Both the position numbers and the translations under genes were made by a program. Positions 52,123 to 60,200 of a stretch of 64,000 nucleotides of DNA are shown piece after piece. This stretch comes from JAEUHM01 sp964538625 (lineage in GTDB: Bacteria; Verrucomicrobiota; Verrucomicrobiia; Verrucomicrobiales; Verrucomicrobiaceae): contig CAZIGH010000017.1 in assembly GCA_964538625.1 (NCBI GenBank), positions 21,954 to 85,953 of the forward strand, in the 5' to 3' direction. Every line of letters starts with the position of its first letter. The stretch's first letter is position 1. The notes beneath the pieces are model-generated. The model did no database searches, was not told where the DNA came from, and saw nothing but the letters and a program-made list of their open reading frames with translations.

Positions 52123-52908
52123 TTAGCCTACAATGAGCCAGCTTGCCGCCACGGTGGTGAGCAGAAAAAGCAGCCATTCAAAGGGTTTTTGGGGTATGCG
52201 CTTGAGGATCCACCAGCCCAGGAGGATGCCTGCTACGACGGCGGGGAGGAGGAGCAGATTGGTGAGAAGGGAGGGGCCGTTGATGATGCCTAGATGCGTG
52301 GAGAAGGGCACTTTGAAGAGGTTGATGAACAGGAAGAACCGGCTGAATACACCCAGCCACTCTTTTTTTTCCAGCCTTTGGGAGAGGAGGTAAACGGTCA
52401 TGACCGGACCAGCGGCGTTCGCCAGCATGGTGACTACTCCGGCTAGCCAGCCCATGAACCAGGCGAAACCGCGATGCTCGGTAAGGGCTAGGAACTCCTG
52501 CTTCTTCCAGTCCAGAAGCAGTTTGAATCCAAGCAGGGCTGCGATGAGCCAGCCGATGAGCGGGCGCGCGGCTTGGGTATCGATGTGGTCCAGCAACCAC
52601 CAGCCGATGATGACTCCCGTGATGGCCGGCGGTGCCATGCGCCACACTGCGGACCAGGAGCCGCCTTTGCGGTTGATGAGGTAGCCCATGAGGTCGGCAG
52701 CAATGAGTAGCGGCAGGACTAGGCCCACGCTGGGTTTGGCGCCGAAGGCCTTTGCCATGAGCACTACGGTGAGCGTGGCGGTGCCTGCCAGGCCGGCCTT
52801 GGATAGGCCTATGCAAATGGCGGCCAGAAAGGCCAGCAGCACGAGGGAGCCTTCCTGAGGCAGAAGCGAGCGCTCGTGCAGCCAGAGCAGCCAGGTGGAG
52901 TCAAGCAT
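52123..52908 (-). CDS. TauE/SafE family membrane permease (TSUP)
   Basis: 261 aa with about eight hydrophobic helices in two halves, each opening with the TSUP pattern: LAAICIGLSKAGLAGTATLTV and MGWLAGVVTMLANAAGPVMTVYLL. The family exports or imports sulfite, sulfoacetate and related organic anions. In a sulfatase-rich genome a sulfur oxyanion is an attractive substrate, but this is inference. Its start lies inside the end of the upstream ABC ATPase gene (8-bp overlap), so the two are coupled. Confidence 0.9.
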   Translation of the reverse strand: MLDSTWLLWLHERSLLPQEGSLVLLAFLAAICIGLSKAGLAGTATLTVVLMAKAFGAKPSVGLVLPLLIAADLMGYLINRKGGSWSAVWRMAPPAITGVIIGWWLLDHIDTQAARPLIGWLIAALLGFKLLLDWKKQEFLALTEHRGFAWFMGWLAGVVTMLANAAGPVMTVYLLSQRLEKKEWLGVFSRFFLFINLFKVPFSTHLGIINGPSLLTNLLLLPAVVAGILLGWWILKRIPQKPFEWLLFLLTTVAASWLIVG

Positions 52909-53749
52909 TGGCTTCCAGCAAGGCGTAGTCGATGGCGCGCAGGCGCTCTTCTTTGGCTCCCATTTTGGGGATGCAGTCTAGCAGCGCCTGGGTGTAGGGA
53001 TGCTGCGGTGCTCGCAGGATGTGTTCCACTGGTCCCTCTTCCACGATGCGGCCCCGGAACATGACGGCCACCCTATCTGCCACGTCGCGGATGATGCCGA
53101 AGTTGTGGGTGATCATGATCAAGCTCATGCCGAGTTCCTTCCGCAGTTTCACCAGTAGCTCCATGATTTGTTTCTGGATGGTGACATCGAGAGCGGTGGT
53201 GGGTTCATCTGCAATGAGAAGGCGTGGATGGGTGCAGAGCGCCATGGCGATCATCACGCGCTGTTGCATGCCGCCGCTGAGTTCGTGCGGGTAGGAGCGC
53301 AGCCGCTTGGCTGGGTCCACGATGCCCACTTTGTCCAGCCAGGAGATGATTTCTGAGTCGATGTCCTTCACCTCTGGCCGGTGCAGTTTCAAGGATTCAG
53401 CGATCTGGGTGCGGACGGTTAGCACGGGGTTGAGGGAGGTGCTGGGCTCCTGAAAGACGTAGGCGATTTCTTTTCCGCGGACTTTGCGCAGTTGGCCTTC
53501 GGTGAGGGAGAGTACGGGGTACCCTGCGACTTCCATGCGGTCTGCGGCCAGGACTGCGGGCGGCTCTGGCAGCAGACGTGCAAGTGCGAGCGCGGTGACA
53601 CTCTTCCCTGAGCCGCTTTCTCCGACGATCGCAAGGGACTCGCCTTCACTGAGGCTGAGGGAGATGCCTTTGACGGCTTGAAACGGCTCTGCATCACGGC
53701 GCTGGAAGGTGACGCGCAGGTTCTGAATGTCGAGCAGCGTGGACGCCAT
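52901..53749 (-). CDS. OppD/DppD-like ABC transporter ATPase
   Basis: 282 aa. Walker A is IVGESGSGKSVTALALA, Q-loop VFQEPSTSLNPVLTVRTQI, signature ELSGGMQQRVMIAMAL, Walker B LLIADEPTTALDVTIQ and H-loop MITHNFGIIRDVADR. The C-terminal LRAPQHPYTQALLDCIP is the Fe-S-lacking oligopeptide-type extension of OppD/DppD. No permease, binding protein or OppF gene is adjacent: upstream is a tRNA and downstream is the TSUP permease it overlaps. Partners must lie elsewhere, or the subunit has a different use. Confidence 0.92.
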   Translation of the reverse strand: MASTLLDIQNLRVTFQRRDAEPFQAVKGISLSLSEGESLAIVGESGSGKSVTALALARLLPEPPAVLAADRMEVAGYPVLSLTEGQLRKVRGKEIAYVFQEPSTSLNPVLTVRTQIAESLKLHRPEVKDIDSEIISWLDKVGIVDPAKRLRSYPHELSGGMQQRVMIAMALCTHPRLLIADEPTTALDVTIQKQIMELLVKLRKELGMSLIMITHNFGIIRDVADRVAVMFRGRIVEEGPVEHILRAPQHPYTQALLDCIPKMGAKEERLRAIDYALLEANA

Positions 53750-53770
53750 GGTGGGTGCGGAGGGCGATGG

Positions 53771-53842
53771 TACACGGAGAGGGATTCGAACCCCCGACCA
53801 ACTCGGTGTAAACGAGCCGCTCTACCACTGAGCTATCCGTGC
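53771..53842 (-). tRNA. tRNA-Val (anticodon UAC)
   Basis: 72 nt on the minus strand. Acceptor GCACGGA pairs with TCCGTGT (with a G-U at the first position), the D arm is GCTC/GAGC, the anticodon stem GCTCG/CGAGT carries the loop TTTACAC (anticodon UAC, codon GUA), and the T arm is GGGGG-TTCGAAT-CCCTC. Discriminator A is followed by an encoded CCA (53768-53770). Confidence 0.9.
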
Positions 53843-53899
53843 AGTGAGGTAAGTGCATTCATGGGCTGAAAGGCGCACGAGTGCAACGGATTTTCCAGC

Positions 53900-54877
53900 T
53901 TAGAGCAGTCCCTTGCGTTTGAAATACCAGATGGGTACGGCACCGAAGATGATCATGAGCAGGATGGCCATGGGATAACCCAGCATCCACTCCAGCTCCG
54001 GCATGTGCTGGAAGTTCATGCCGTAGATGGATGCGATGAGTGTGGGCGGCATGAAGAGCACGGAAGCGACGGTGAAGATCTTGATGATCTGGTTCTGCTG
54101 GATGTTGATGAGGCCGAGAGTGGACTCGAGAAGGAAGGTCATCTCCTGGGTCTGCTGGTTGGTGTAGTCATCGAGCGAGCGGATGTCACGCACGACGGTG
54201 CGGAACTGCACGGACAGGTCTGCGCGCATCCAGGACGCCGAGTTGTTGAGGAAGAACTGCATCATGCGGCTCAGGCTCAGAAGGCTCTCGCGCAGGTTTG
54301 CCACCAGGGCGCTGCGGCGTCCGAGGAGCTTCACCACATCTGCCAGGTCGCGCTCAATGGCGGCGGTGTTCCGCTTGGTGTCCACGTTGAAGACTTCACG
54401 ACTGAGACGGATGAGGTCAGCCTCGACGTTCTGGAGCGCGTCGGCGATGCGGGCCACGAAGAGTTCCATGAGCACCAGAAAGACGGCATCACTGCTGATG
54501 GGGGTGCTGCATTGGCGGCGCACCTGATCATTCACAAAGCGGAAGGCATGAGGGTCCGCGTACCGCACGGTGGTGAGGCAATCCTGCCCGAGAACGAAGG
54601 AGATGGCGGTCGTCTCGGGGTCGGGAGTCTCGAGACCCACCGGCACCCACGCTGTCATGTAGAGGACGCCGTTCTCGAGATACAGGCGGCTGGATTCCTC
54701 GATCTCCTGCATTTCTTCACGAGTGGGAAGTGTGTACTCAAGCCACTTTTCTGCCTCCAGCTCTTCGGTGCGTGAGGGGTTGAGCAGATCCAGAAAGACA
54801 AGATTGTCCGGGAAGGGGGAGACCTTCTCGTCATTCCAGTCGATGAGCTGTCCTTGCTGTGTGATGAGGCGTACCAT
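53900..54877 (-). CDS. corA: CorA family magnesium/divalent cation transporter
   Basis: 325 aa from the ATG at 54877; the longer upstream frame is low-complexity and overlaps the divergent gene's promoter. The N-terminal cytoplasmic domain ends in a long helix bundle, followed by two C-terminal helices with the diagnostic IASIYGMNFQHMPEL motif at the pore (GMN) and a basic YFKRKG end. Length is near the family norm. Transports Mg2+ or Co2+. A separate gene, 57 bp from the tRNA. Confidence 0.93.
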   Translation of the reverse strand: MVRLITQQGQLIDWNDEKVSPFPDNLVFLDLLNPSRTEELEAEKWLEYTLPTREEMQEIEESSRLYLENGVLYMTAWVPVGLETPDPETTAISFVLGQDCLTTVRYADPHAFRFVNDQVRRQCSTPISSDAVFLVLMELFVARIADALQNVEADLIRLSREVFNVDTKRNTAAIERDLADVVKLLGRRSALVANLRESLLSLSRMMQFFLNNSASWMRADLSVQFRTVVRDIRSLDDYTNQQTQEMTFLLESTLGLINIQQNQIIKIFTVASVLFMPPTLIASIYGMNFQHMPELEWMLGYPMAILLMIIFGAVPIWYFKRKGLL

Positions 54878-54962
54878 GAGTCTGCGGACACTAACCGCCG
54901 CTTTGACTGTCGCCACCATGTTTTGTTGCAGAGTGGGTTTATCCCGCCTTGGTGTGACGTTC

Positions 54963-56165
54963 ATGTTGCGCGCTTTGGTTTTACTGCTGGTGCTTGGCGG
55001 CCTCTCTTGGTGGCTGTGGGGGGAGCAGTCGCGCGGGCGATTTCGGCAAGTGGATGCGGCTTTCCTTGAGGTTCTTTTGGCCAATACCAGGGATCGCTTC
55101 GTTCCGGACGCGGCTAAAGCGGATCAGGTGGTGTTTGTGCCGCTTCAGCAGAGTGATGCCTCTGAGTTCGCCGCGTGGCCGCCGCAACCTGTGGATTATC
55201 AAATGGTCCTTAAGGGTGCGCTGCACTTCAAGCCTTCGGTGATCGTGCTGGTGGATCCGATGCACTGGCCTGAACCAAAGCCTCCCATGGTAGCCAGTCT
55301 TGCGGAGGTGATGCTGCCACTGCCAGCCGTGGTGGTGACCGCCTGCGCCAGCAGCGGCAGCGACTCGGCAGATGAAGCTGCGGCCGCGCTGCTTGCAGGG
55401 CGTTTGGGCAGGCTGGTCCTTCAGCGTGGTGACAGCGCCTCGTTGCCTGTGTTCGCCAGCGCTTTCACGGTGCCTGAACTGCCGCTGCTGCGGGCTACGG
55501 ATCCCGCCCTGCTCCCAACGCCGCCTCAACAGGACGGTGCGGTGCCTGTGCTATGCGTGAGGGGCGGCAACATTCATCCTTCACCCGGCTTGCTGGGGGC
55601 ACTTCGTGCACTTCAGATTCCTCTCAGCAGTGTCTCCGTGGCGCTGGGAGGCGGTGCGGGCGTGCTTTCAGACGGCGGGTTTTATCTTCCCGTCGAGGAG
55701 AATGGCACCATCTTGCCTTCGGTGCCGCTCGTCACTCAGAATGCGCTCGATTTGATGACGGTCACGATGGTGGATGATGCTGCGGAAGACATCTCCCGCA
55801 GCATGGGTACAAACCGAGTGCTGGTGATAGGCATGGATGGTCCGGAGCACGGGGCGGCTAGGCAGCAGGCTGAGGCCCTGGCCCACGCGCTGGCGCTGCC
55901 CCGGGTGCAGATGTTGACCGGGCTGGTTTACTATGTGCCGTGGCTGGTGGCGGTGCTGCTCGGTCTCTCGCTGCTTTCGCTGCCTCGTGACAAGGGGCTT
56001 AGCCGCTCGCTGATCTATTTGCTTTTCGGCATTGTGGCCTGCTACCTCCTTTTTGTCCTGAGGACGCTCTGGTTCTCCCCCGTGGTGCCTGCTTGTCTTC
56101 TTATAGCCAGCGGCCTGTTTGTCAGGTGGTTTGGAAAACGTAAACTCGAAGCCCCAAATGGATGA
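54963..56165 (+). CDS. CHASE2-like membrane sensor protein without effector domain
   Basis: 400 aa from the ATG at 54963. One N-terminal helix (ALVLLLVLGGLSWWLW), a ~290-residue external region, then three helices at about 321-340, 348-367 and 372-388. The external part reads AAWPPQPVDYQMVLKGALHF followed by PSVIVLVDP, and later SPGLLGALRALQI and GFYLPVEENGTILP, an order resembling CHASE2 sensor domains; the resemblance is moderate and by eye. CHASE2 proteins usually end in a kinase or cyclase, but this one stops after the membrane segment. It overlaps the globin gene by 8 bp. Confidence 0.6.
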   Translation: MLRALVLLLVLGGLSWWLWGEQSRGRFRQVDAAFLEVLLANTRDRFVPDAAKADQVVFVPLQQSDASEFAAWPPQPVDYQMVLKGALHFKPSVIVLVDPMHWPEPKPPMVASLAEVMLPLPAVVVTACASSGSDSADEAAAALLAGRLGRLVLQRGDSASLPVFASAFTVPELPLLRATDPALLPTPPQQDGAVPVLCVRGGNIHPSPGLLGALRALQIPLSSVSVALGGGAGVLSDGGFYLPVEENGTILPSVPLVTQNALDLMTVTMVDDAAEDISRSMGTNRVLVIGMDGPEHGAARQQAEALAHALALPRVQMLTGLVYYVPWLVAVLLGLSLLSLPRDKGLSRSLIYLLFGIVACYLLFVLRTLWFSPVVPACLLIASGLFVRWFGKRKLEAPNG

Positions 56166-56538
56166 TTTGAATCAGCTCTACTTTGCTGTGGGTGATGAGG
56201 CTCTGCGGCGTATGGTATCGGTCTTTTATCGGCGTGTAAGGACGGATGATCTGATAGGCCCGATGTACCCGGAGCAGGATTGGGCGGGCGCGGAGAAACG
56301 TCTGGCGGACTTCATCATCTACCGCCTTGGTGGACCGCAGACCTACCTTGAGGAACGCGGTCACCCTAGGCTGCGCGCACGCCATTTGCCCTTCGCGATA
56401 GGTCTTGCGGAGCGGGATCGCTGGCTGGAGCTGATGGGACAGTCCATGCAGGAGGTGGGCATTTCAGATGACCACGCGTTTGTGCTCGGCAGCTTCTTCG
56501 CGCAAGTGGCGGACATGATGCGGAACCGCGAGGGCTGA
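56158..56538 (+). CDS. truncated hemoglobin (group II-like)
   Basis: 126 aa from the ATG at 56158, which overlaps the end of the upstream gene. Short 2-on-2 globin features are visible: LYFAVGDEALRRMVSVFYRRV, IIYRLGGPQTYLEERGHPRLRARHLPFAIG with the likely proximal heme His in ARHLPF, and RDRWLELMGQSMQEVGI. These proteins bind O2 or NO, or act as peroxidases. Coupling to a membrane sensor-like protein hints at gas sensing. Its last 75 bp overlap the end of the convergent pseudouridine synthase gene. Confidence 0.88.
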   Translation: MDDLNQLYFAVGDEALRRMVSVFYRRVRTDDLIGPMYPEQDWAGAEKRLADFIIYRLGGPQTYLEERGHPRLRARHLPFAIGLAERDRWLELMGQSMQEVGISDDHAFVLGSFFAQVADMMRNREG

Positions 56539-57282
56539 CCAGAAAGTGGTCAGATCGTCCGGCAGGGGTGCGGTCCAGCAGAGGCCGCTCCCATCTGCCA
56601 GCTCGAGGTGATACGAGTGCAGGGCCTGCCGCCGCAGCAGCAAACGCCGCTGCAAGTCCTCTGTCCAGCCATGATTCATGAAGTCGAGATAACAGTTCTC
56701 GTCATGACCGTAGAGTTTGTCCCCAAGGATGGGATGTCCGAGATGGGCAAGATGCACGCGAATCTGATGCATGCGGCCCGTATGAGGAGCGGCCTTGATC
56801 AAAGAAAACATGCGGCCCTGCGCGTCACAACGCCTCTCCAATACACGGAACGTCGTCTCGCAGGGCGCGCCATCGGGATGCACCATCTGCTTCACGTAGA
56901 TAGGGGACTGAGTGACTTCACCTTTTCGCAGGATGGCTCCGGTTTCCAGAGTTTCCTCCCAGCACGGCCACCCGTGGACGATGGCCAGATAGGACTTTCG
57001 AAAGTGCCGCGCCATCATGGCCAATCCAAAGCGTCTGGCACTTTCCGCAGTCTTGGCCACCAGGGTGACGCCGCTCGTCTCGCGGTCGAGGCGATTGACG
57101 ATGGAAACTTGGCCACCGTTTGCGAGTTCGTAAGCCAGCAGCCCCTTCAAACCATCATACAGGGTCTCCACACCGTCGAGCGAACCGGGATGCACTTTGA
57201 GCGGAGCCGGCTTATTGACCACGATGTAGTCCCGCGTCTCATCCAGCACGGAGAACCGGGTGTTGTTTGCGATGACAGGCAT
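56464..57282 (-). CDS. RluA family RNA pseudouridine synthase
   Basis: 272 aa from the ATG at 57282 (MPVIANNTRFSVLDE). IVVNKPAPLKVHPGS, the catalytic SIVNRLDRETSGVTLVAK (active-site Asp), RHFRKSYLAIVHGWP, HTGRMHQIRVHLAHLGHPILGDKLYG and the C-terminal LHSYHLEL are all typical. No S4 domain is present. It isomerises uridines in rRNA or tRNA. The frame stays open far upstream into the PDZ gene but that part is not coding. Confidence 0.93.
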   Translation of the reverse strand: MPVIANNTRFSVLDETRDYIVVNKPAPLKVHPGSLDGVETLYDGLKGLLAYELANGGQVSIVNRLDRETSGVTLVAKTAESARRFGLAMMARHFRKSYLAIVHGWPCWEETLETGAILRKGEVTQSPIYVKQMVHPDGAPCETTFRVLERRCDAQGRMFSLIKAAPHTGRMHQIRVHLAHLGHPILGDKLYGHDENCYLDFMNHGWTEDLQRRLLLRRQALHSYHLELADGSGLCWTAPLPDDLTTFWSALAVPHHVRHLREEAAEHKRVVI

Positions 57283-57328
57283 GATGCTCGCCGCACCATG
57301 CCTGTAAATGCGGGGTAGCTCAAACGCG

Positions 57329-58429
57329 TTAGATGGAATCTTTCGGCCGCTTGGGTGGCTCCGGCGGTGCATCACCGCCATCCGGTCTGCGCGGCATATC
57401 ACGAGACATTCTCTCCAACTCCTCAAGTTTCCCCATGAAATCGGCGGGCACTTTTTCCCGCTGTTCAGGAGTGTTGAGTTCGAACCGTTGCTCCTCCCCC
57501 TCCTTGGGCCGAACGATGAAGACTTTCTCGCCTCCACTGCTGCGCAGGGAATACTCACCGGCTTCGTCACGCCTGGTGACAGAGCGTTCTTCATTGTGGT
57601 TCTCGTAGCGCATGTTCGAGCGTGCATCCCGTTCGTCTCTTTCTCCTCTGGGGTAGGGAGGACGTCCACCGCCTGGACCTCCTTCACGACGCTCTTCATC
57701 AAAACGGGGCATCTCGGGCTGCGGCCTGTCCCTGGGGCCGCGCATCCAGTCCTGAAGCCGCTCCTGGTATTCGCGCATCGCTTGGTTGAAGCGCTCCATG
57801 CGCTCCCGGAAGTCGCTCCCCCACTCGTGCATCTGGTGGCCAAAGGAGCGGAAGTCAGGGAACCCACCGGGCGGGCCACCGTGGCGCCGCTCCGAAGGCA
57901 TCATTTTCTCCTCGATTTTCACCGTCACCACCACGTCTTGCCCGGCGCGGCGCACGGTGAGCTTTACGTCACTGCCCTTGCCGGCAGCCCGCACGAGCGC
58001 AGTGAGCTGCTCTACGTTGACGATCTTCTGGTCTTCAAACAAGTGCAGCAGATCATGCTGTTGCAGGCCGCCTTTAGAGGCAGGGCTGTCCTGCATGACT
58101 TCCTGAATGAGCAGGCCAAAGCCTTCCTTCAATCCAGCTTGTGCCACCAGTTCAGGACCGGGTGCCCGCGTCATAATGCCCAGATAGGCTGAGGGCTTCA
58201 TTTCCGGCTCGCCGCGCGGGGGATGTTCCGGTCCTCGCGGACCCCGCTCAGGACCGCCACCACCCCTGCGGCCATCCCGGTCCTTTCCCGGTCCACGCTG
58301 TGGTGGTGGTGGTGATTCTTCAGGGCGGCGGGCCTGCTCCCGCTGTTCGGTCGGTGGCTCCTGTGCCTGGGTCAGCGAAGTCACTCCCAGGCTTGCGAGG
58401 AGTGTAAGGCAGATGATGGAGGGTTTCAT
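57329..58429 (-). CDS. exported PDZ-domain protein, Pro/Arg-rich
   Basis: 366 aa from the ATG at 58429 (MKPSIICLTLLASLGVTSLTQAQ, signal). A Pro/Arg/Gly-rich linker (about 25-75) precedes a PDZ domain at about 78-175: AYLGIMTRAPGPE, GFGLLIQEVMQDSPASKGGLQQHDLLHLFEDQKI and VKLTVRRAGQDVVVTVKI. The second half is highly charged and Arg/Glu/Pro-rich, with the repeat-like MERFNQAMREYQERLQDW. No protease domain is visible. It lies 35 bp downstream of the putative anti-sigma gene, so it probably belongs to the same stress operon. Confidence 0.82.
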   Translation of the reverse strand: MKPSIICLTLLASLGVTSLTQAQEPPTEQREQARRPEESPPPPQRGPGKDRDGRRGGGGPERGPRGPEHPPRGEPEMKPSAYLGIMTRAPGPELVAQAGLKEGFGLLIQEVMQDSPASKGGLQQHDLLHLFEDQKIVNVEQLTALVRAAGKGSDVKLTVRRAGQDVVVTVKIEEKMMPSERRHGGPPGGFPDFRSFGHQMHEWGSDFRERMERFNQAMREYQERLQDWMRGPRDRPQPEMPRFDEERREGGPGGGRPPYPRGERDERDARSNMRYENHNEERSVTRRDEAGEYSLRSSGGEKVFIVRPKEGEEQRFELNTPEQREKVPADFMGKLEELERMSRDMPRRPDGGDAPPEPPKRPKDSI

Positions 58430-58464
58430 GGTATGCGAGTGGTTTGGTGGAGTGCAGAGACTTG

Positions 58465-58944
58465 TTATTGAACGCTTACCGGCAGATACATGGACTCTTG
58501 GCGTGGAAGCTCGATGACGTATTCGGCACCGTCTTTGGGGTCCACCCACTGATGGCGCTCCACGCTGGTGACACTGACCAGATGCTCTGGTTCTCCGGCT
58601 TCGGAGTAAACGATGCCGCCGTCATCCATGGAGACCCATTCCCGTGAGCTGGTCACGACGGGGGCGTTCAGAGAGGGCGTGGTGATGCTGGCCACCACCG
58701 GCGACACCGAGTCCGGACGTTGCAGCACGCTGGAGATCATAAGTGCCGCAGCAGCACCCAGTCCGCACCATGCGGCGCGGCCCGCCCAGGCGGCGGTGCG
58801 CCGCGATGAGGTGGCAGCCTCGGCAGCACCCTGGCGGAACATCTCCGCCAGCTGCATGTCACGCTCTACTCGCTGCTCGAACGAGGCGGAGAGACTCGCC
58901 GGGGTCATGGAGCGGAGCAGGTTTTCGATTTCAGTTTCTTTCAT
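58465..58944 (-). CDS. putative membrane anti-sigma factor
   Basis: 159 aa. A cytoplasmic N-terminal ~60 residues (KETEIENLLRSMTPASLSASFEQRVERDMQLAEMFR) precedes a short membrane helix (AAWCGLGAAAALMISSVL), then an extracytoplasmic domain with a YVIELPRQESMYLPV end. It has no CxxC zinc motif, so it is not a standard ZAS anti-sigma. Its role is inferred from lying 5 bp after an ECF sigma gene and from its one-pass topology. Confidence 0.65.
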   Translation of the reverse strand: MKETEIENLLRSMTPASLSASFEQRVERDMQLAEMFRQGAAEAATSSRRTAAWAGRAAWCGLGAAAALMISSVLQRPDSVSPVVASITTPSLNAPVVTSSREWVSMDDGGIVYSEAGEPEHLVSVTSVERHQWVDPKDGAEYVIELPRQESMYLPVSVQ

Positions 58945-58949
58945 GTGAG

Positions 58950-59504
58950 TCAGGAGTGGGGGACGGGCACTACGGCCAGTCCGGGGGTTTCAAAAAGATC
59001 TTCACGCAGGGGATCAAGCGCACGCTGAAGCGCCTGGAGAGCGTAACGCCAGCGTCCGGCGACAGTGTTGATGGAGATCTGTGTAGTGTCCGCTATTTCG
59101 GCAAAGGTCAGCCCACCCCATACACGCAGTGTCACGACCTCTCGTTGCTCGGCCGGCAGACGCGCCACCGCCTGCTCGAGCAGCCGTGCGGTCTCGCGAT
59201 TCTCCACGGGGGGATCAAAGTGCGGTGCGTCCTCTGAGAGCAGCGCCACATCTGAGGCTGTCTCGCGTCGCAGTCGGCGCTCGTCACTGCGAATCGCATC
59301 CAGGCAGATGGTCCTCACTGCGGCATAGAGCAGCGGCACATGAGTGCGGTCTCCTCCTGGGTTGTGCTGCCACCAGCGGACAAAGGCCAGCTGCACAGCA
59401 TCCTCTGCATCTGCCATGCACGGCAGCCACTGGCGGGCATACAGAACCAGCCTGGGGGCGAGTTCCCTGAAGCAGTTTTTCCAGTCGTTTTCAGCAGCGG
59501 CCAT
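58950..59504 (-). CDS. ECF-type RNA polymerase sigma factor
   Basis: 184 aa from the ATG at 59504. Region 2 is seen as LAPRLVLYARQWLPCMADAEDAVQLAFVRWWQ (DAEDxVQ motif), and region 4 as ARLPAEQREVVTLRVWGGLTFAEIADTTQISINTVAGRWRYAL. The spacer between them is short and acidic, typical of group 4 sigma factors. It is followed by the putative anti-sigma and PDZ genes, so it probably responds to an envelope signal. No obvious own promoter with the -35 AAC motif was found. Confidence 0.93.
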   Translation of the reverse strand: MAAAENDWKNCFRELAPRLVLYARQWLPCMADAEDAVQLAFVRWWQHNPGGDRTHVPLLYAAVRTICLDAIRSDERRLRRETASDVALLSEDAPHFDPPVENRETARLLEQAVARLPAEQREVVTLRVWGGLTFAEIADTTQISINTVAGRWRYALQALQRALDPLREDLFETPGLAVVPVPHS

Positions 59505-59584
59505 GTGGTGATTCAACCCCCACAACGCCACCTGGATGCGGTTTTGTGTGCCGCGCTCAAGAAAAATGTGCTCCTCCTACGGGA

Positions 59585-60049
59585 TCAGTTTTTCCGCCGG
59601 GTGCTGCACACACCCTTCCGCGCCAGTTCCTCACAGTGCGCCTCGATGCGGATGCTCTTGTTCGATGGCTTGAAGCCGAGTCTGCGGGTGATGCAGTCTT
59701 CCAGTATCGCCAAGTTCTCGTCCTCAAACTCCACTACCTTGTCGCAGTCCATGCAAATCAGGTGATTGTGCTCGGGCTTGTCCAGGAAGTTCGGATCGTA
59801 GTATGTCTGGTCGCGGCCCAAGTCGATCTCATGGATCAACTTGCCTTCCACCAGCAGGCTTAGAGTGCGGTACACCGTCGCTCGTGATACCGAGGGATCA
59901 ATCTTCTGTGCCCGGTCAATCAAGTCCTCCGCCGTGAAATGCTCGTCTGACTCAAAGGCAGCATCCACCACCACCTCGCGCTGCTTCGTGCGGCGAAGTC
60001 CTTTGGCTTCGATCAACTGTTCAAGTCGTTCCCTAATGTGGCTCTCCAT
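59585..60049 (-). CDS. Fur family metalloregulator
   Basis: 154 aa from the ATG at 60049; an ATG at 60064 would place the -10 box inside the gene. The winged helix shows QLIEAKGLRRTKQREVVVDAAF and SRATVYRTLSLLVEGKLIHEI. The regulatory site is PEHNHLICMDCDKVVEFED, with a Cys-x-x-Cys and a second Cys pair at HCEELARKGVC. It could sense Fe, Zn or peroxide; this cannot be told by eye. Divergent from the branched-chain aminotransferase. Confidence 0.92.
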   Translation of the reverse strand: MESHIRERLEQLIEAKGLRRTKQREVVVDAAFESDEHFTAEDLIDRAQKIDPSVSRATVYRTLSLLVEGKLIHEIDLGRDQTYYDPNFLDKPEHNHLICMDCDKVVEFEDENLAILEDCITRRLGFKPSNKSIRIEAHCEELARKGVCSTRRKN

Positions 60050-60059
60050 GGGCGCGGAG

Positions 60060-60087
60060 AGCATAATGAAAAACTGGATTTCACCAA
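60060..60087 (-). promoter_or_regulatory. candidate promoter for the Fur-family gene
   Basis: TTGGTG (60082-60087) and TATGCT (60060-60065) are 16 bp apart on the minus strand, ending 10 bp before the ATG at 60049. This supports the shorter start and gives a very short leader. Confidence 0.35.
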
Positions 60088-60200
60088 ATGAGAAATGCGC
60101 CCATCCCTCCTTCACTGCCTACGCGGCAAATCGGTCGCTTCATCCATTGAATACCCGGTGCATTTGTGCTCAGCTACTGTCCCCCCGTAACACAACCCCC

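Noticed and set aside
53678..53869. Small plus-strand frame containing ERDSNPRPTRCKRAALPLSY
   Set aside because: This is the well-known false peptide obtained by translating the antisense of a tRNA gene, here tRNA-Val.
57283..57879. 199-residue N-terminal extension of the RluA gene
   Set aside because: It overlaps the PDZ protein gene in another frame and has no family similarity; the RluA fold is complete without it.
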